From assembly GCA_963662395.1 (NCBI GenBank), contig OY759511.1:1860001-1924000 (forward strand): 64,000 nucleotides of DNA, in the 5' to 3' direction. Below, one piece after another: positions 17,628-26,786 of this stretch; the stretch's first letter is position 1; each line of letters opens with the position of its first letter. The notes under the pieces were generated by a model. It did not search any database and was not told where the DNA came from. It worked only from the letters and a program-made list of their open reading frames with translations. The DNA comes from JAPOXR01 sp963662395. Its GTDB lineage: Bacteria > Pseudomonadota > Alphaproteobacteria > Rhodobacterales > Rhodobacteraceae. A program made the translations under genes and the position numbers.

Positions 17628-19408
17628 CCATCCCGCTGGCACAGGCTGCGGGCAGGCAGGCAGAACAGGGAGCATTCCGGGGGGTGGAATGCTCGGTCGG
17701 TGGCAGGAAATGGATCGGCCTTTCACCTTCAGTGGACCGGATTTCACGGGCAATTGCCGAGAGGACCGATCTTCCGGACCTGGTCTGCCGGGTGCTGGCG
17801 CGACAGGGTGCCGGACCGGATACGGCAGAGGCATTCCTCGATCCGAAGATTCGCAACCTGATGCCGGACCCGTCCTCCCTGAAGGATCTCGACCGGGCCG
17901 TGTCACGTTTCGTCGACGCGCTCGGCAACCGCCAGAAGATCGCGATATTTGCCGATTACGATGTCGATGGCGGCAGTTCGGCTGCCCTGCTGATCGACTG
18001 GATGCGACAGATCGGAGCCACGGCAACACTCTATGTTCCGGACCGGATACGGGAGGGATTTGGTCCCAATGTTCCGGCGATGCGCCGCCTTGCCGAGACT
18101 CATTCGCTGATCATCTGCGTCGATTGTGGCAGTTCGGCTTTCGATTCCATCGAGGCGGTGCACGGCACCGATGTGATCGTGCTGGACCATCACGTATCGG
18201 ACCCCGAATTGCCCCCCGCCTTTGCCGTGGTCAATCCCAATCGCCAGGACGAGTCGTCGGAGCTGGTCTATTTGTGTGCCGCCGGGGTGGTGTTCATGTT
18301 CCTGGTCGCCGTCAACCGGGCATTGCGCCCAACCAGGGAAGACCTGCCCGACCTCATGCAGATGCTGGATCTGGTTGCACTGGCAACCGTGGCCGATGTG
18401 TCGCCGATGCTGGGGCTGAACCGGGCGCTGGTGCGGAACGGGTTGCTGGTGATGCGCAAGAGAGGCCGTCCGGGGCTGCGTGCCCTGGCCGACATTGCCG
18501 GGATCAGCTCGCCACCGAATTCCCGCCATCTCGGTTTCGTGTTTGGCCCGCGAATCAATGCTGGCGGTCGAATCGGCGATTCGGATCTCGGGGCTCGGCT
18601 GCTGGCCACCGACGATGACGATGATGCAGAGGTGTTGGCCCGGGCACTGGATTCGTTGAACCGGGAGAGGCGGCAGATGGTGGAATTCGCCTCGACGCAG
18701 GCCCGGGAACAGGTCGAGCAGCGCGGGCTCGACAGTCCGCTGGTATGGGCAGCCTCCGAACACTGGCATCCGGGAATCGTCGGGATCGTGGCGTCACATA
18801 TTTCCGAACTGGCCAACCGGCCGGCCATCGCCATCGGCTTCGCGGACGGAATCGGCAAGGGCTCGGCCCGCTCGATCCCCGGAGTGGATATCGGTTCGGC
18901 GATCGTCCGCTGCCGGGATGAAGGCCTCCTGGCCAGGGGTGGAGGTCACAAGATGGCTGCCGGGCTCGAGGTGGCAGAAGATCGGCTGGACACGGCGATG
19001 GAACGGATTGCCCAGCTGCTGGAGTTGCAGGAACCGGCGCTGGATGCGCCCCGATCGGTCAGGGTCGATGGCGAGATCCAGGCCGAAGCAGCGACGCTGG
19101 ACCTGATAGAGGCCCTCGAGAATGCCGGACCATATGGAGCCGGTGCCCCGCATCCAAGGGTGGTACTGCCGTTTCAGCAAATCGCATACCGCCGGGTGGT
19201 CGGAAACGGACATCTGCAGCTCTCGATACAGGGCAACTCGAAGTCACGGCTGGCAGCCATTGCCTTCGGGGTGATGGACGGCCGGCTGGGGAAATTCCTC
19301 GAGGGGTGTGGCTCACGACCTGTCCACGTGCTGGGAAGACTGGAGGCGGATGATTATCGTGGCCGGGTCACCCCGAAGCTTCAGGTCGAGGATGCGGCGC
19401 CCGCCTGA
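17624..19408 (+). CDS. recJ: Single-stranded-DNA-specific exonuclease RecJ
   Basis: 594 residues; degrades single-stranded DNA 5'-3' in recombination and mismatch repair. DHH-family motifs in order: IFADYDVDGGSSAALL, ICVDCGSSAFDSIE, VLDHHVSD, and the DHHA1 part with WHPGIVGIVASHISE and GGGHKMAAGLEV. FGPRINAGGRIGDSDLGARLL is the RecJ-specific block. A C-terminal OB-like domain ends the protein. ATG overlaps the glpX stop. Last gene of the hom-glpX-recJ unit; tRNA-Glu follows 100 bases later. Confidence 0.93.
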   Translation: MTIPLAQAAGRQAEQGAFRGVECSVGGRKWIGLSPSVDRISRAIAERTDLPDLVCRVLARQGAGPDTAEAFLDPKIRNLMPDPSSLKDLDRAVSRFVDALGNRQKIAIFADYDVDGGSSAALLIDWMRQIGATATLYVPDRIREGFGPNVPAMRRLAETHSLIICVDCGSSAFDSIEAVHGTDVIVLDHHVSDPELPPAFAVVNPNRQDESSELVYLCAAGVVFMFLVAVNRALRPTREDLPDLMQMLDLVALATVADVSPMLGLNRALVRNGLLVMRKRGRPGLRALADIAGISSPPNSRHLGFVFGPRINAGGRIGDSDLGARLLATDDDDDAEVLARALDSLNRERRQMVEFASTQAREQVEQRGLDSPLVWAASEHWHPGIVGIVASHISELANRPAIAIGFADGIGKGSARSIPGVDIGSAIVRCRDEGLLARGGGHKMAAGLEVAEDRLDTAMERIAQLLELQEPALDAPRSVRVDGEIQAEAATLDLIEALENAGPYGAGAPHPRVVLPFQQIAYRRVVGNGHLQLSIQGNSKSRLAAIAFGVMDGRLGKFLEGCGSRPVHVLGRLEADDYRGRVTPKLQVEDAAPA

Positions 19409-19508
19409 TGCAGGCCGGCGAGGCCATTGCCGATTTCGCGAATTTGGCGGTGATAGGGTGTTGCAACTGCCCGGCCCGATCAATTATTAGTTGCCGGTGT
19501 AGAGGTGC

Positions 19509-19583
19509 GGTCCCTTCGTCTATCGGTTAGGACGCCAGGTTTTCAACCTGGAAAGAGGGGTTCGATTCCCCTAGGGACTGCCA
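19509..19583 (+). tRNA. tRNA-Glu (anticodon UUC)
   Basis: 72-base cloverleaf plus an encoded CCA. The acceptor stem GGTCCCT pairs with AGGGACT (first pair G-U). D-arm CGTCTATCGGTTAGGACG, anticodon stem CCAGG/CCTGG with loop TTTTCAA (anticodon TTC), and T-arm GGGGTTCGATTCCCC. Matches alphaproteobacterial tRNA-Glu. No integrase lies next to it, so there is no sign that it serves as an attachment site here. Confidence 0.96.
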
Positions 19584-19783
19584 ACCAACCTTCACACATC
19601 ATTTCCCGGCACGACGGACGCGGCCCCGGAGCCTCTCCGGCAAACGAGCGGATGCAATTTCCGCCCGCCGGCCCACCCTTCTGCCACGACCGCCATTGGC
19701 CGGCCGGATCGCGCCGGGCCGGAAGGAGGTATTGCCGATGCCGGCAATACCCGCCAGAATGAATCAGCAGGGGAATACCGATC

Positions 19784-20938
19784 ATGCCGGACAGGCCATC
19801 ACTGCGAATTGGCATCGAAGAAGAATACCTGATCATCGACCAGGAGAGTCTTGATCTCGTCCCGGAGCCGGAGCCGGGATTCATGGAAGAATGCCAGAAG
19901 CTGTCGGACAGGCGAACCTCCAATGAATATCTCCGGTGCCAGATCGAGGTGGGAACCCGCCCGCATGCCCGGGTCACCGATGCCGGGGCCGAGCTTGCCG
20001 AACTCCGGTCGCTGGTGTCGTCAACTGCCGGCCGATTTGGCTATCGGGTCATCGCTGCCTCCACCCACCCCTTTGCCAGGAGGAGCGAACAGACCCATAC
20101 CGACAAGGACCGCTACATCGCCCTGAGTCGCGAATTGGGGCTGAGTGCCCGCCGGTTGCTGATCTGCGGCATGCATACCCACCTGGAAGTCGAGGACCCC
20201 GACCTGCGCATCGACCTGATGAACCAGGCAGCCTATTTCCTGCCGCATATCCTGGCGCTGTCCTGCTCCTCTCCCTACTGGGAGGGCGAGGATACGATGC
20301 TGTCTTCGTACCGGCTGGCGGTGTTCGATTCGCTGCCCCGGACCGGGCTTCCCGACACGCTGAATTCCCATGCCGGATTCATCCGGCTGGTCGATCACCT
20401 CGTCGAGTCCGGCAGCCTCGAGGACGGAACCAAGATCTGGTGGGACATCCGCCCCTCGGTCAAGTTTCCGACCATGGAACAGCGGGTCACCGATGTGTGC
20501 AGCCATTGGCGGGATGCCGTCGCCATAACCGCAACCTTCCAGGCGATCGTGGCCTTCCTTTACCGGTTGCGGTCGCTCAACCAGAGATGGCGTCACTACC
20601 CCTCGATCCTCATCAACGAGAATCGCTGGCGCGCCCAGCGTTACGGCACCGATGAACCGCTTATCGATCACGGAAAGACCAAGCTGGTTCCATTTGCCGA
20701 GCTGATGCAGGAACTCGTGCTGCTGGTCAGGGATGATGCGGCCGAACTCGGGAGCGAGGAGGAACTGGCATGGACAGCGGAAATCGTGCGACGGGGAAAC
20801 TCGACAACCCGGCAAAGGCAGCGATTCGCCGCCGCGGTGGCAAGTGGCGCAACGGAGTTCGAGGCATTCCGCGAGGTCGTCAGCATGCTGGCCGAGGATT
20901 TTCTTGCCGGTATTCCATCATCCCGTCCCGGATCATGA
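19784..20938 (+). CDS. YbdK-family carboxylate-amine ligase
   Basis: 384 residues of the GCS2/YbdK family, ATP-dependent ligases related to plant-type glutamate-cysteine ligase; E. coli YbdK has weak gamma-glutamyl-cysteine ligase activity. Visible motifs: RIGIEEEYLIID at the start, ICGMHTHLEVED, SCSSPYWEGEDTMLSSYR, KIWWDIRPSVKFPTMEQRVTD. Full length for the family. Stands alone, 200 bases after tRNA-Glu and convergent with the sigma-factor cluster. The real substrate is unknown. Confidence 0.85.
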   Translation: MPDRPSLRIGIEEEYLIIDQESLDLVPEPEPGFMEECQKLSDRRTSNEYLRCQIEVGTRPHARVTDAGAELAELRSLVSSTAGRFGYRVIAASTHPFARRSEQTHTDKDRYIALSRELGLSARRLLICGMHTHLEVEDPDLRIDLMNQAAYFLPHILALSCSSPYWEGEDTMLSSYRLAVFDSLPRTGLPDTLNSHAGFIRLVDHLVESGSLEDGTKIWWDIRPSVKFPTMEQRVTDVCSHWRDAVAITATFQAIVAFLYRLRSLNQRWRHYPSILINENRWRAQRYGTDEPLIDHGKTKLVPFAELMQELVLLVRDDAAELGSEEELAWTAEIVRRGNSTTRQRQRFAAAVASGATEFEAFREVVSMLAEDFLAGIPSSRPGS

Positions 20939-21061
20939 ACGGGCCGCCGGCACCCCGCCGCCATTGAACCTGCCGCTCCAACCAGCGAGCGCAGGCGCCA
21001 GGCAGACCCAGGGAAATCAATGATCCACCGCCAGCCCGGCCGGCTGCCGCCGGATTGTCAT

Positions 21062-21556
21062 TCAATGATGTCGCTGGCCGCGTTTTCTGAGACCCGCCTC
21101 GATCCGGTCGGCAAAGCGGTTTCTCTCGTCCCGGGTCATCGCAATGATGCGGGGAGCAAGCAGGTCGTGGCCGTCGGTGAGCATGTTCATCGCGTGATCC
21201 CGTTGCTGACGAAAATGCTCCTCGAGCTCGAGCGGATCGAAGGGTTCGGCCCGCAGGATCTCGATCAGCCTCGATGCATTCCGGTTGGCCGCCTCCCGAA
21301 GCTCGCGCAACCCGTCCTTCCGGCCCCTGATTTCCACGCCGATCGAGCGCTTGTACTGGTCATCAAGGGCACCCGACAGGACACCTAGGCCGGAAATGCC
21401 GAAAATCCGGCTCCCCTCGGCAAAATCGTTCCTGGGCCAGTAGAGGGCAAGCCCGATCGCCGCGCCGACCACCAGCAGGTTCGCCGCCAGTGACAGGACA
21501 AGAATCACCTTGAGCCATCTGCGGCGACCGGAAGGTTGCTGTCGCTGCCCGTCCAT
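21062..21556 (-). CDS. Spy/CpxP-like periplasmic metal-sensor protein
   Basis: 164 residues with one membrane segment near the N-terminus (VILVLSLAANLLVVGAAIGLAL) and an Arg/Glu-rich helical periplasmic part (LRELREAANRNASRLIEILR, RQQRDHAMNMLTDGHDLLAPR). This is the layout of periplasmic heavy-metal sensor or CpxP-like chaperone proteins that follow EF-hand/ECF-sigma genes. It starts 3 bases after the stop of the anti-sigma-like gene, so it is last in a four-gene unit on the minus strand. Confidence 0.65.
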   Translation of the reverse strand: MDGQRQQPSGRRRWLKVILVLSLAANLLVVGAAIGLALYWPRNDFAEGSRIFGISGLGVLSGALDDQYKRSIGVEIRGRKDGLRELREAANRNASRLIEILRAEPFDPLELEEHFRQQRDHAMNMLTDGHDLLAPRIIAMTRDERNRFADRIEAGLRKRGQRHH

Positions 21557-21559
21557 GCA

Positions 21560-21943
21560 TCAACCCTCGACGATCAGCTGCTCGAGATCCGAGAAGATGT
21601 CGTTCCCGGACTCTGCCGTCTGCACCGTCAGCAACTCGCCTGCCAGCAGTTCGGCGCTGTCGGCAAACAGCGAGCCAAGGGCAAATCCAAGCAGTGCAAA
21701 TGCCGCCATGACTGCCGCCGGCTGCCAATAGGCGGGCAGCGACCAGAGATTGCGCCACCATCCGGCAAGCCTTCGGTGGCGACCCGGTGATGCTGCCACT
21801 GCCGGCTGCAGCCGGTCGGCATCATCCTGCATGGCTTGCCACAGCCCGGCCGGAATTTCCGGGATGCCTTCATGCCTGGCCTCCTCGAAACAGGCATCCA
21901 GTTCGCGATCGGAGATTTGTCCATCACGCTTCATCATGTCCAA
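21560..21943 (-). CDS. Putative membrane anti-sigma factor
   Basis: 127 residues. The N-terminal third is acidic and helical (ISDRELDACFEEARHEGIPEIPAGLWQAM), and one membrane helix follows in the middle (QPAAVMAAFALLGFALGSLF). Its start overlaps the end of the ECF sigma gene, the usual position and topology of an anti-sigma factor. No zinc-binding HxxxCxxC motif is visible, so the call rests on context. It would hold the sigma factor at the membrane until a signal passes through the downstream sensor-like protein. Confidence 0.6.
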   Translation of the reverse strand: MDMMKRDGQISDRELDACFEEARHEGIPEIPAGLWQAMQDDADRLQPAVAASPGRHRRLAGWWRNLWSLPAYWQPAAVMAAFALLGFALGSLFADSAELLAGELLTVQTAESGNDIFSDLEQLIVEG

Positions 21944-22539
21944 CCCAGTTCTTCCTGCCGTTTGCCCAGCCGGTCCCTGAGCCCGCGCAATCCCCTGGTC
22001 AGCAGGCTCTCGACCGCCTCGATCGTCGTGTCGAGCATCTCGGCGATTTCCGGGTTCGACCTTCCTTCCAGGTGACGCAGAACCACCGCGATCCTCTGCC
22101 GGGCCGGCAGGTCCGACAGCGCATCCTCCAGCGCCCGCGATCGCTCACTCTCCATCATCCGGTCTATCTGGGACGGCCGGTTATCGGCCGTCTCATCAGG
22201 CGATAACGAGCTGCCGAGCCGTCTCGCCCGCAGGCGATCCGTGCACAGGTTTGCCGTCACCCGCCACAGCCAACTCGATACGCGGGCATTGCCGGACTGC
22301 CACACCGGCGCCATTTTCCACAGCCTCAGCATGACTTCCTGCGTGACATCCTCGGCATCTGCCTGGTTGCCCAGCATGCGGCAGGCAAGCCGGAACACGG
22401 TTGGCGCAAAACGCTCCAGGATCCGGCGGGATGCAGATCGGTCTCCAGCCGCATACGCGGCAAGAAGTCTCTCATCCGTTGCCGATCCATCTGTGTCAGA
22501 ACGCCTTTCCATGCTCGAACAGGCACGGTCTCCACTCAT
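21934..22539 (-). CDS. ECF-family RNA polymerase sigma factor
   Basis: 201 residues with sigma region 2 (VFRLACRMLGNQADAEDVTQEVMLRLW; WLWRVTANLCTDRLRARR) and region 4 (DLPARQRIAVVLRHLEGRSNPEIAEMLDTTIEAVESLLTR), lacking regions 1 and 3 as ECF factors do. Lies between an EF-hand protein gene and a putative membrane anti-sigma factor, an arrangement found in many Alphaproteobacteria and connected with metal or calcium-related envelope stress. Start taken at ATG 22539; ATG 22512 (MERRSD) is also possible. Confidence 0.88.
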   Translation of the reverse strand: MSGDRACSSMERRSDTDGSATDERLLAAYAAGDRSASRRILERFAPTVFRLACRMLGNQADAEDVTQEVMLRLWKMAPVWQSGNARVSSWLWRVTANLCTDRLRARRLGSSLSPDETADNRPSQIDRMMESERSRALEDALSDLPARQRIAVVLRHLEGRSNPEIAEMLDTTIEAVESLLTRGLRGLRDRLGKRQEELGWT

Positions 22540-22586
22540 CGGGTTTGTTGCTGGCCGGCATCACCGGGAGACCGGCCAGGCAATTG

Positions 22587-23114
22587 TCAGTCCCTGTCGT
22601 GGCCCTTGCGGCCGCCCTTGCGGCCCGACCGCCGGTCCTTCATCCCGTCTTTCGATTTCATCCGGTCGAATTCCGATTCGGAGATCATGCCATCATCATC
22701 ACGGTCGATCCGGGAGAACGCCCGCCCTGGATCATGCTCCATGCCGATCTCGTCCATGGCAATCATGCCGTCACCATCCTCATCCATCCGGTCGATGATT
22801 GCGCCTGAGCGCTTTTCGACCATGCGGGCGAGATTCTCCATGATGGCCGCATTCAGTTCATCCTGCGACAGCATGCCGTCGCCATCGGCGTCATGGCGGG
22901 CAAACCAGGCGCTCCTGGCTGCAGCAAATTCATCCTCGGTCAGCATGCCGTCACCATCCGCATCCAGATCGGCAAATCCGACACCCATGCCGCCGAACAT
23001 GCTCCCTCCCTTCCGATCCTTTCCGGAATCGGCGATGGCCGAACCGGTCGAGAGTGCCGCAAGGGCGGCGATGGTCGCTCCGGAGAGCAGTAGCCTGAGG
23101 TGAGTCTGTTTCAT
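22587..23114 (-). CDS. Periplasmic EF-hand calcium-binding protein
   Basis: 175 residues with a signal peptide (cleavage near STGSAIA) and four EF-hand loops: DLDADGDGMLTE, DADGDGMLSQDE, DEDGDGMIAMDE and DRDDDGMISESE. The C-terminus is basic (RRSGRKGGRKGHDRD), which contrasts with the acidic loops. It lies 47 bases upstream of the ECF sigma gene on the same strand and probably acts as a calcium- or metal-responsive periplasmic component of that system. Confidence 0.85.
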   Translation of the reverse strand: MKQTHLRLLLSGATIAALAALSTGSAIADSGKDRKGGSMFGGMGVGFADLDADGDGMLTEDEFAAARSAWFARHDADGDGMLSQDELNAAIMENLARMVEKRSGAIIDRMDEDGDGMIAMDEIGMEHDPGRAFSRIDRDDDGMISESEFDRMKSKDGMKDRRSGRKGGRKGHDRD

Positions 23115-23265
23115 TTTCCTGTCATCCTTTCATTTGTCGGCTGATGCCGTTCAATACTGTTCAACTGACAGTCAAACGGGAGACGGCCCGAATTCCGGCG
23201 AAATCTTTTCGGCGGGCGCGCCCAGGTGCAGGATGCGACATTTTCCTGGCGGCACGAGTTGGCAG

Positions 23266-24156
23266 TCAGGTGCAGGATGCGACAAAAATCCGGTTGATGG
23301 ATTCGTCGAGCGCGCGGTCGAATTCCGGGTCGCTCTGGGATTCGTCCAGCCCCTCCAGGAAGGCCCGCGAGAAACTGGCAACCATTCCCGGATTTTCGGC
23401 CAGCCGGCGGCAGGCCTCCTGCCTGTCATAGCCACCGGAGAGAGCCGTGACCCTGACCACCTTTTCATGGGCAATGAGATCTGCATATCGTCCAGGCCGG
23501 TCGGGGAGGGTCAGCTTGAGTGCGATCCGCCGCCCCTTGCCCAGCGTCTGCAGCCTGGTGACCAGCGCCGCGAACAGCATCTCCTCGCATTCCGCCTTGT
23601 CCTCGCAGGTGATCGACACTTCCGGCTCGACAATCGGCAGAAATCCGTGATCGATGATGGTCTCCGCAAACTCGAACTGCTGCTCGACCACGGCTTCGAC
23701 CCCTGCCTTTCCCGGCTGGTGGATGACCGAACGCATCTTGGTGCCGAACATGCCATATTCCCTGGCCTGGTTCAGCCGGTCTTCCATGCCCTGGATCGGT
23801 CGCATGAGACTGATTCCATTTTCCTGGTCGGCCAGCCCGTCATCGATCTTGAGAAAGGGCAACACACCTTTCCGCCTCCACAGGAAATCCGGAACCGTCT
23901 GCCCATCGATCTCGCCGGTCATTGTTCGCTCGAACAGGATGACCCCCAGGATCCTGTCGCTGGAAAAGCAGGCTGACCGCATGATCCGTGAGCGCATCTC
24001 GTGAACGAGTGCCATCATCTCGGCCTCGTCGCCATACCTGGTTTCGTCGACGCCGTAGCGGGCGAGCGCAACTGGCGTCGAGCCGCCGCTCTGGTCAAGT
24101 GCGGCAACAAATCCGTCATTGCCGGCGAAACGCGAAATCCTGTCCTGGTCCTGCAT
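23266..24156 (-). CDS. Class I fructose-bisphosphate aldolase
   Basis: 296 residues; cleaves fructose-1,6-bisphosphate through a Lys Schiff base. Family stretches: GFVAALDQSGGSTPVALARYG, VLPFLKIDDGL, FGTKMRSVIHQ, PIVEPEVSI and RIALKLTLPD (the Lys residues in the last and in FLKIDD are the active-site candidates). C-terminal ALSGGYDRQEACRRLAEN and ASFSRAFLEGL are typical of the bacterial class I enzyme. Single gene, with no glycolytic neighbours. Confidence 0.88.
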   Translation of the reverse strand: MQDQDRISRFAGNDGFVAALDQSGGSTPVALARYGVDETRYGDEAEMMALVHEMRSRIMRSACFSSDRILGVILFERTMTGEIDGQTVPDFLWRRKGVLPFLKIDDGLADQENGISLMRPIQGMEDRLNQAREYGMFGTKMRSVIHQPGKAGVEAVVEQQFEFAETIIDHGFLPIVEPEVSITCEDKAECEEMLFAALVTRLQTLGKGRRIALKLTLPDRPGRYADLIAHEKVVRVTALSGGYDRQEACRRLAENPGMVASFSRAFLEGLDESQSDPEFDRALDESINRIFVASCT

Positions 24157-24575
24157 CGGGCACTCCTTGCCTCCCTCATCCGGACAACGGGGCTGTCCGG
24201 CATTCAGAGGGTCGATCGCTACTGTTGGCGGGCGAGATACCGCCCGGCTGACTGGCGGGCCTCGGCATGCCGGCCAGCCTTCACTTGACCAATCTGTGTC
24301 CCGGAGTCAAATTTCGGGCCCGGGCCACGCCCCGCACGTGACTCCGAATGTCTTCGTTTCGTGTCGCTTCCCCGGGGGCAATGGATGTTCAGGGACGTCC
24401 TCGCCGCCGACTGTCGCATCCCTCCGCCGTGCCGGGTACACCCCGTGGAGCCCCGCGGCGTCCGGCGGTCTGCCGAAAGGCCGTGCGTGAAGTCGGGAAC
24501 TGAACTCGGGTCGGCAGGCATTCTCCAGCGCGTCGCCCAGGGATCCGATCACCGTGCCGACCGCAGGCATGCGGG
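24157..24575. other. 419-base gap with one doubtful small frame
   Basis: Between the MBL hydrolase stop and the aldolase start, both minus strand. A minus-strand frame at 24307-24570 (87 residues, starting MPAVGTVIGSLGDALENACR six bases after the hydrolase stop) is positioned like an operon member, but its second half is Pro/Arg/Gly-rich and I recognise nothing in it. It is likely non-coding or decayed. Nothing else seen. Confidence 0.3.
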
Positions 24576-25460
24576 TCACAACCCGTTCAACGGCACCTTG
24601 AGCACCGGGTTGGCATCGCCATCGCGCGGTATTTCGCCTGCCCGCATATTCACCTGCAGCGACGGGATGATGAGCCGGGGCATGGCCAGCTGCGCGTCGC
24701 GTTCGGTGCGGAATTTCACGAATTCCTCGCGGGTCTTGCCTCCACCCACATGAATGTTGTGCGCCCGCTGCTCTCCGATCGTCGTCTCCCATGCGATCGC
24801 CCGTCCATCGGGGCCATAATCGTGACAGATGAAGAGCCGCATCTCGTCGGGCAGGGTCAACACCTTCTGGATGCTGTCATAGAGTTCACCCGCATCCCCA
24901 CCCGGAAAATCCGCCCGGGCCGAGCCGCCATCGGGCATGAACAGCGTATCTCCGGCAAAGGCTGCATCGCCGGCAACATGCACCATGCAGGCCGGCGTAT
25001 GTCCCGGCGTGGCCATGGCGAAGGCCTGCATCGTTCCGATCCGGTAGGTTTGGCCATCCTCGAACAGGGCATCGAATTGCGAGCCGTCCCGCTGAAATTC
25101 CGAACCTTCGTTGAAGACCTTGCCGAAGACCTCCTGCACTTCCATGATCCGGGCTCCGACGCCGATCCTGCCGCCCAGCCTGTCTTGCAGATATGGCGCC
25201 GCCGACAGGTGATCGGCATGGACATGGGTTTCGATGATCCACTCGACACGCCGGTCGCTTTCCCTGATCGCCCTGATCAGCCGGTCGGCGCTGTCATACG
25301 CGATGCGCCCGGCGGCATAATCCATATCCAGCACCGAATCGAAGATCGCACAGGCATCCGATGACGGATCCCTGACGATGTAGGAGATCGTGTTGCTGAC
25401 CGGGTCGAAGAACCCCTCGACCTCGGGTCTGACTGTCAAATCGACCGGATAATCGGTCAT
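24576..25460 (-). CDS. Persulfide-dioxygenase-like MBL-fold hydrolase
   Basis: 294 residues of the metallo-beta-lactamase fold. Metal ligands: THVHADHLSAAPYL (HxHxDH), TPGHTPACMVHV, AGDTLFMPDGGSARADFPGG and ICHDYGPDGR. The GGSARADFPGGDA stretch and overall layout match ETHE1/Blh-type persulfide dioxygenases, which oxidise glutathione persulfide. Its ATG overlaps the stop of a rhodanese fragment (ATGA). The rhodanese pairing supports a sulfur-metabolism role, since rhodaneses supply or use persulfides. Confidence 0.85.
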   Translation of the reverse strand: MTDYPVDLTVRPEVEGFFDPVSNTISYIVRDPSSDACAIFDSVLDMDYAAGRIAYDSADRLIRAIRESDRRVEWIIETHVHADHLSAAPYLQDRLGGRIGVGARIMEVQEVFGKVFNEGSEFQRDGSQFDALFEDGQTYRIGTMQAFAMATPGHTPACMVHVAGDAAFAGDTLFMPDGGSARADFPGGDAGELYDSIQKVLTLPDEMRLFICHDYGPDGRAIAWETTIGEQRAHNIHVGGGKTREEFVKFRTERDAQLAMPRLIIPSLQVNMRAGEIPRDGDANPVLKVPLNGL

Positions 25461-25696
25461 GTCGCACCTCCTTCATTGGGGCGATCCGCCCTTCTATTCC
25501 AGCTCGTCTGCCTTTTCCATGCGGCGATGCCGCCGGAGAGGATTTCGCCGGGATTGCAACCCATCCCGATCGCGGCTCTTGCCGCCGGGGCGGATCGGTA
25601 GTCGGAGCCGCAACAGAACATGCAGATCCTGCCCTGGTAGAACTCGGGCTCGCGGACAGGGATTTCGGGCACCGTCATGATGATGCTGCGTTGCAC
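25457..25696 (-). pseudogene. Truncated rhodanese (C-terminal half only)
   Basis: 79 residues holding just the active-site half of a rhodanese: ICMFCCGSDYRSAPAARAA (catalytic Cys loop) and GEILSGGIAAWKR. Rhodanese domains need about 110 residues, and the N-terminal half with its conserved Asp-Arg strand is absent. The frame begins only 5 bases from the end of the fic gene, which suggests that arrival of fic removed the 5' part. It still overlaps the MBL hydrolase start, so it may be kept as a translated leader. Alternative start 25678. Confidence 0.65.
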
Positions 25697-25700
25697 AATG

Positions 25701-26786
25701 TCACTCCCGCTCGGCCAGGAGCGCCAGGAGCGGCGGGTTGATGTAGAGGTTTTCGCGCCCCGCCCTGACTTGCTCGAGGATGCCCCGGGATGCGAGGGCC
25801 TTCAGATAGACGGCGGCTGTCTGACGCTTGGCGATGCCCGCTTCCACCACGTCGCTGATACGGCAGCAGGGATGCACGAAAATCAGTTCCGCCAGTTCGC
25901 GGGAGTGGATTTTCGGCATGCTTCGTCGGATCTCGGCCGCCGTCTCGTCGAGAAGATCCCGGATCGCTCCGATCTTCGCCGTGGTCCATTCGGCTGTCGC
26001 TCTGACGGCCTCGAGCACAAAGAGTATCCACTGCTCCCAGGCTTGCCGTGCCGTCACCTCGAGCAGATAGCGGTAGTACAGCGCCCTGTTCCGGATGATG
26101 TGCCGGCTGAGATGGAGGACAGGAATATCCAGCAGTTCCTTGTCGACGAGATAGAGCAGGTTCAGCACGCGCCCGGTGCAACCGTTTCCGTCGACGAAGG
26201 GGTGGATCGCCTCGAACTGGTAATGCATGACTGCGAGCCGGATCAGCGGGTCGATATCCTCGGCCTCGTGAATGTAGCGCTCCCAATTTGCCAGCTTGTT
26301 GCGCAGAACGGTCTCTCCCTCCGGAGGCGTGTAGATGACCTCGTCGGTTGCATCATTCGTCAGCACCGTGCCCGGCGTGTTGCGAATATCCAAATCCGCA
26401 CCCTTGATCATTCGACAGACCTCGACAGCCATGACGGTCGATACCGGCCGTCGCTCCAGCATCCCGAAGCCGCGATTCAGGGCGGTGCGGTAACGCAGGG
26501 CCTCCCTGGTGGCAGGGTCCGCTCGACCTGCCGTGTCGTTGGCATGGCGGAACAGCCGGTCGGTCGTGGTAACGATGTCTTCGATCTCCGAGCTCGCCTG
26601 TGCCTCGAGCAGGGGGATCGAGTTGATCAGCATCGCCTGGTTCGGGATGAGCCTTCCGGAGACCCGGAACTCTGCCAGCGCCGCCCGCGCGGCGATGCAG
26701 CTGCGAAGAATGGACCTGGTCTCGGTGTCCGGGGCCGGTGGCAGGTCCGGGAGGTCATTGAAGGGATGGCCGGGGTCAAAGGTCAT
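25701..26786 (-). CDS. Fic-domain protein with altered FIC motif
   Basis: 361 residues from ATG 26786. N-terminal inhibitory helix motif (SSEIEDIVTT), Fic core with HPFVDGNGCTGRVL, and a C-terminal winged-helix region (HPCCRISDVVEAGIAKRQTAAVYLKAL). Fic enzymes transfer AMP or other phosphate-containing groups onto proteins. The canonical motif is HPFxDGNGRxGR; the first Arg, which binds the nucleotide phosphates, is Cys here (codon TGC read directly), so AMP transfer may be impaired or altered. The N-terminal and C-terminal domains are of the type in stand-alone Fic regulators. It sits where a rhodanese gene has lost its 5' half. Repeated TCGACATGT elements upstream suggest autoregulation. 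ATG 26843 would add 19 residues. Confidence 0.85.
   Translation of the reverse strand: MTFDPGHPFNDLPDLPPAPDTETRSILRSCIAARAALAEFRVSGRLIPNQAMLINSIPLLEAQASSEIEDIVTTTDRLFRHANDTAGRADPATREALRYRTALNRGFGMLERRPVSTVMAVEVCRMIKGADLDIRNTPGTVLTNDATDEVIYTPPEGETVLRNKLANWERYIHEAEDIDPLIRLAVMHYQFEAIHPFVDGNGCTGRVLNLLYLVDKELLDIPVLHLSRHIIRNRALYYRYLLEVTARQAWEQWILFVLEAVRATAEWTTAKIGAIRDLLDETAAEIRRSMPKIHSRELAELIFVHPCCRISDVVEAGIAKRQTAAVYLKALASRGILEQVRAGRENLYINPPLLALLAERE

Noticed and set aside
19509..19583. tRNA-Glu as island attachment site
   Set aside because: No integrase, remnant or repeated tRNA 3' end found nearby.
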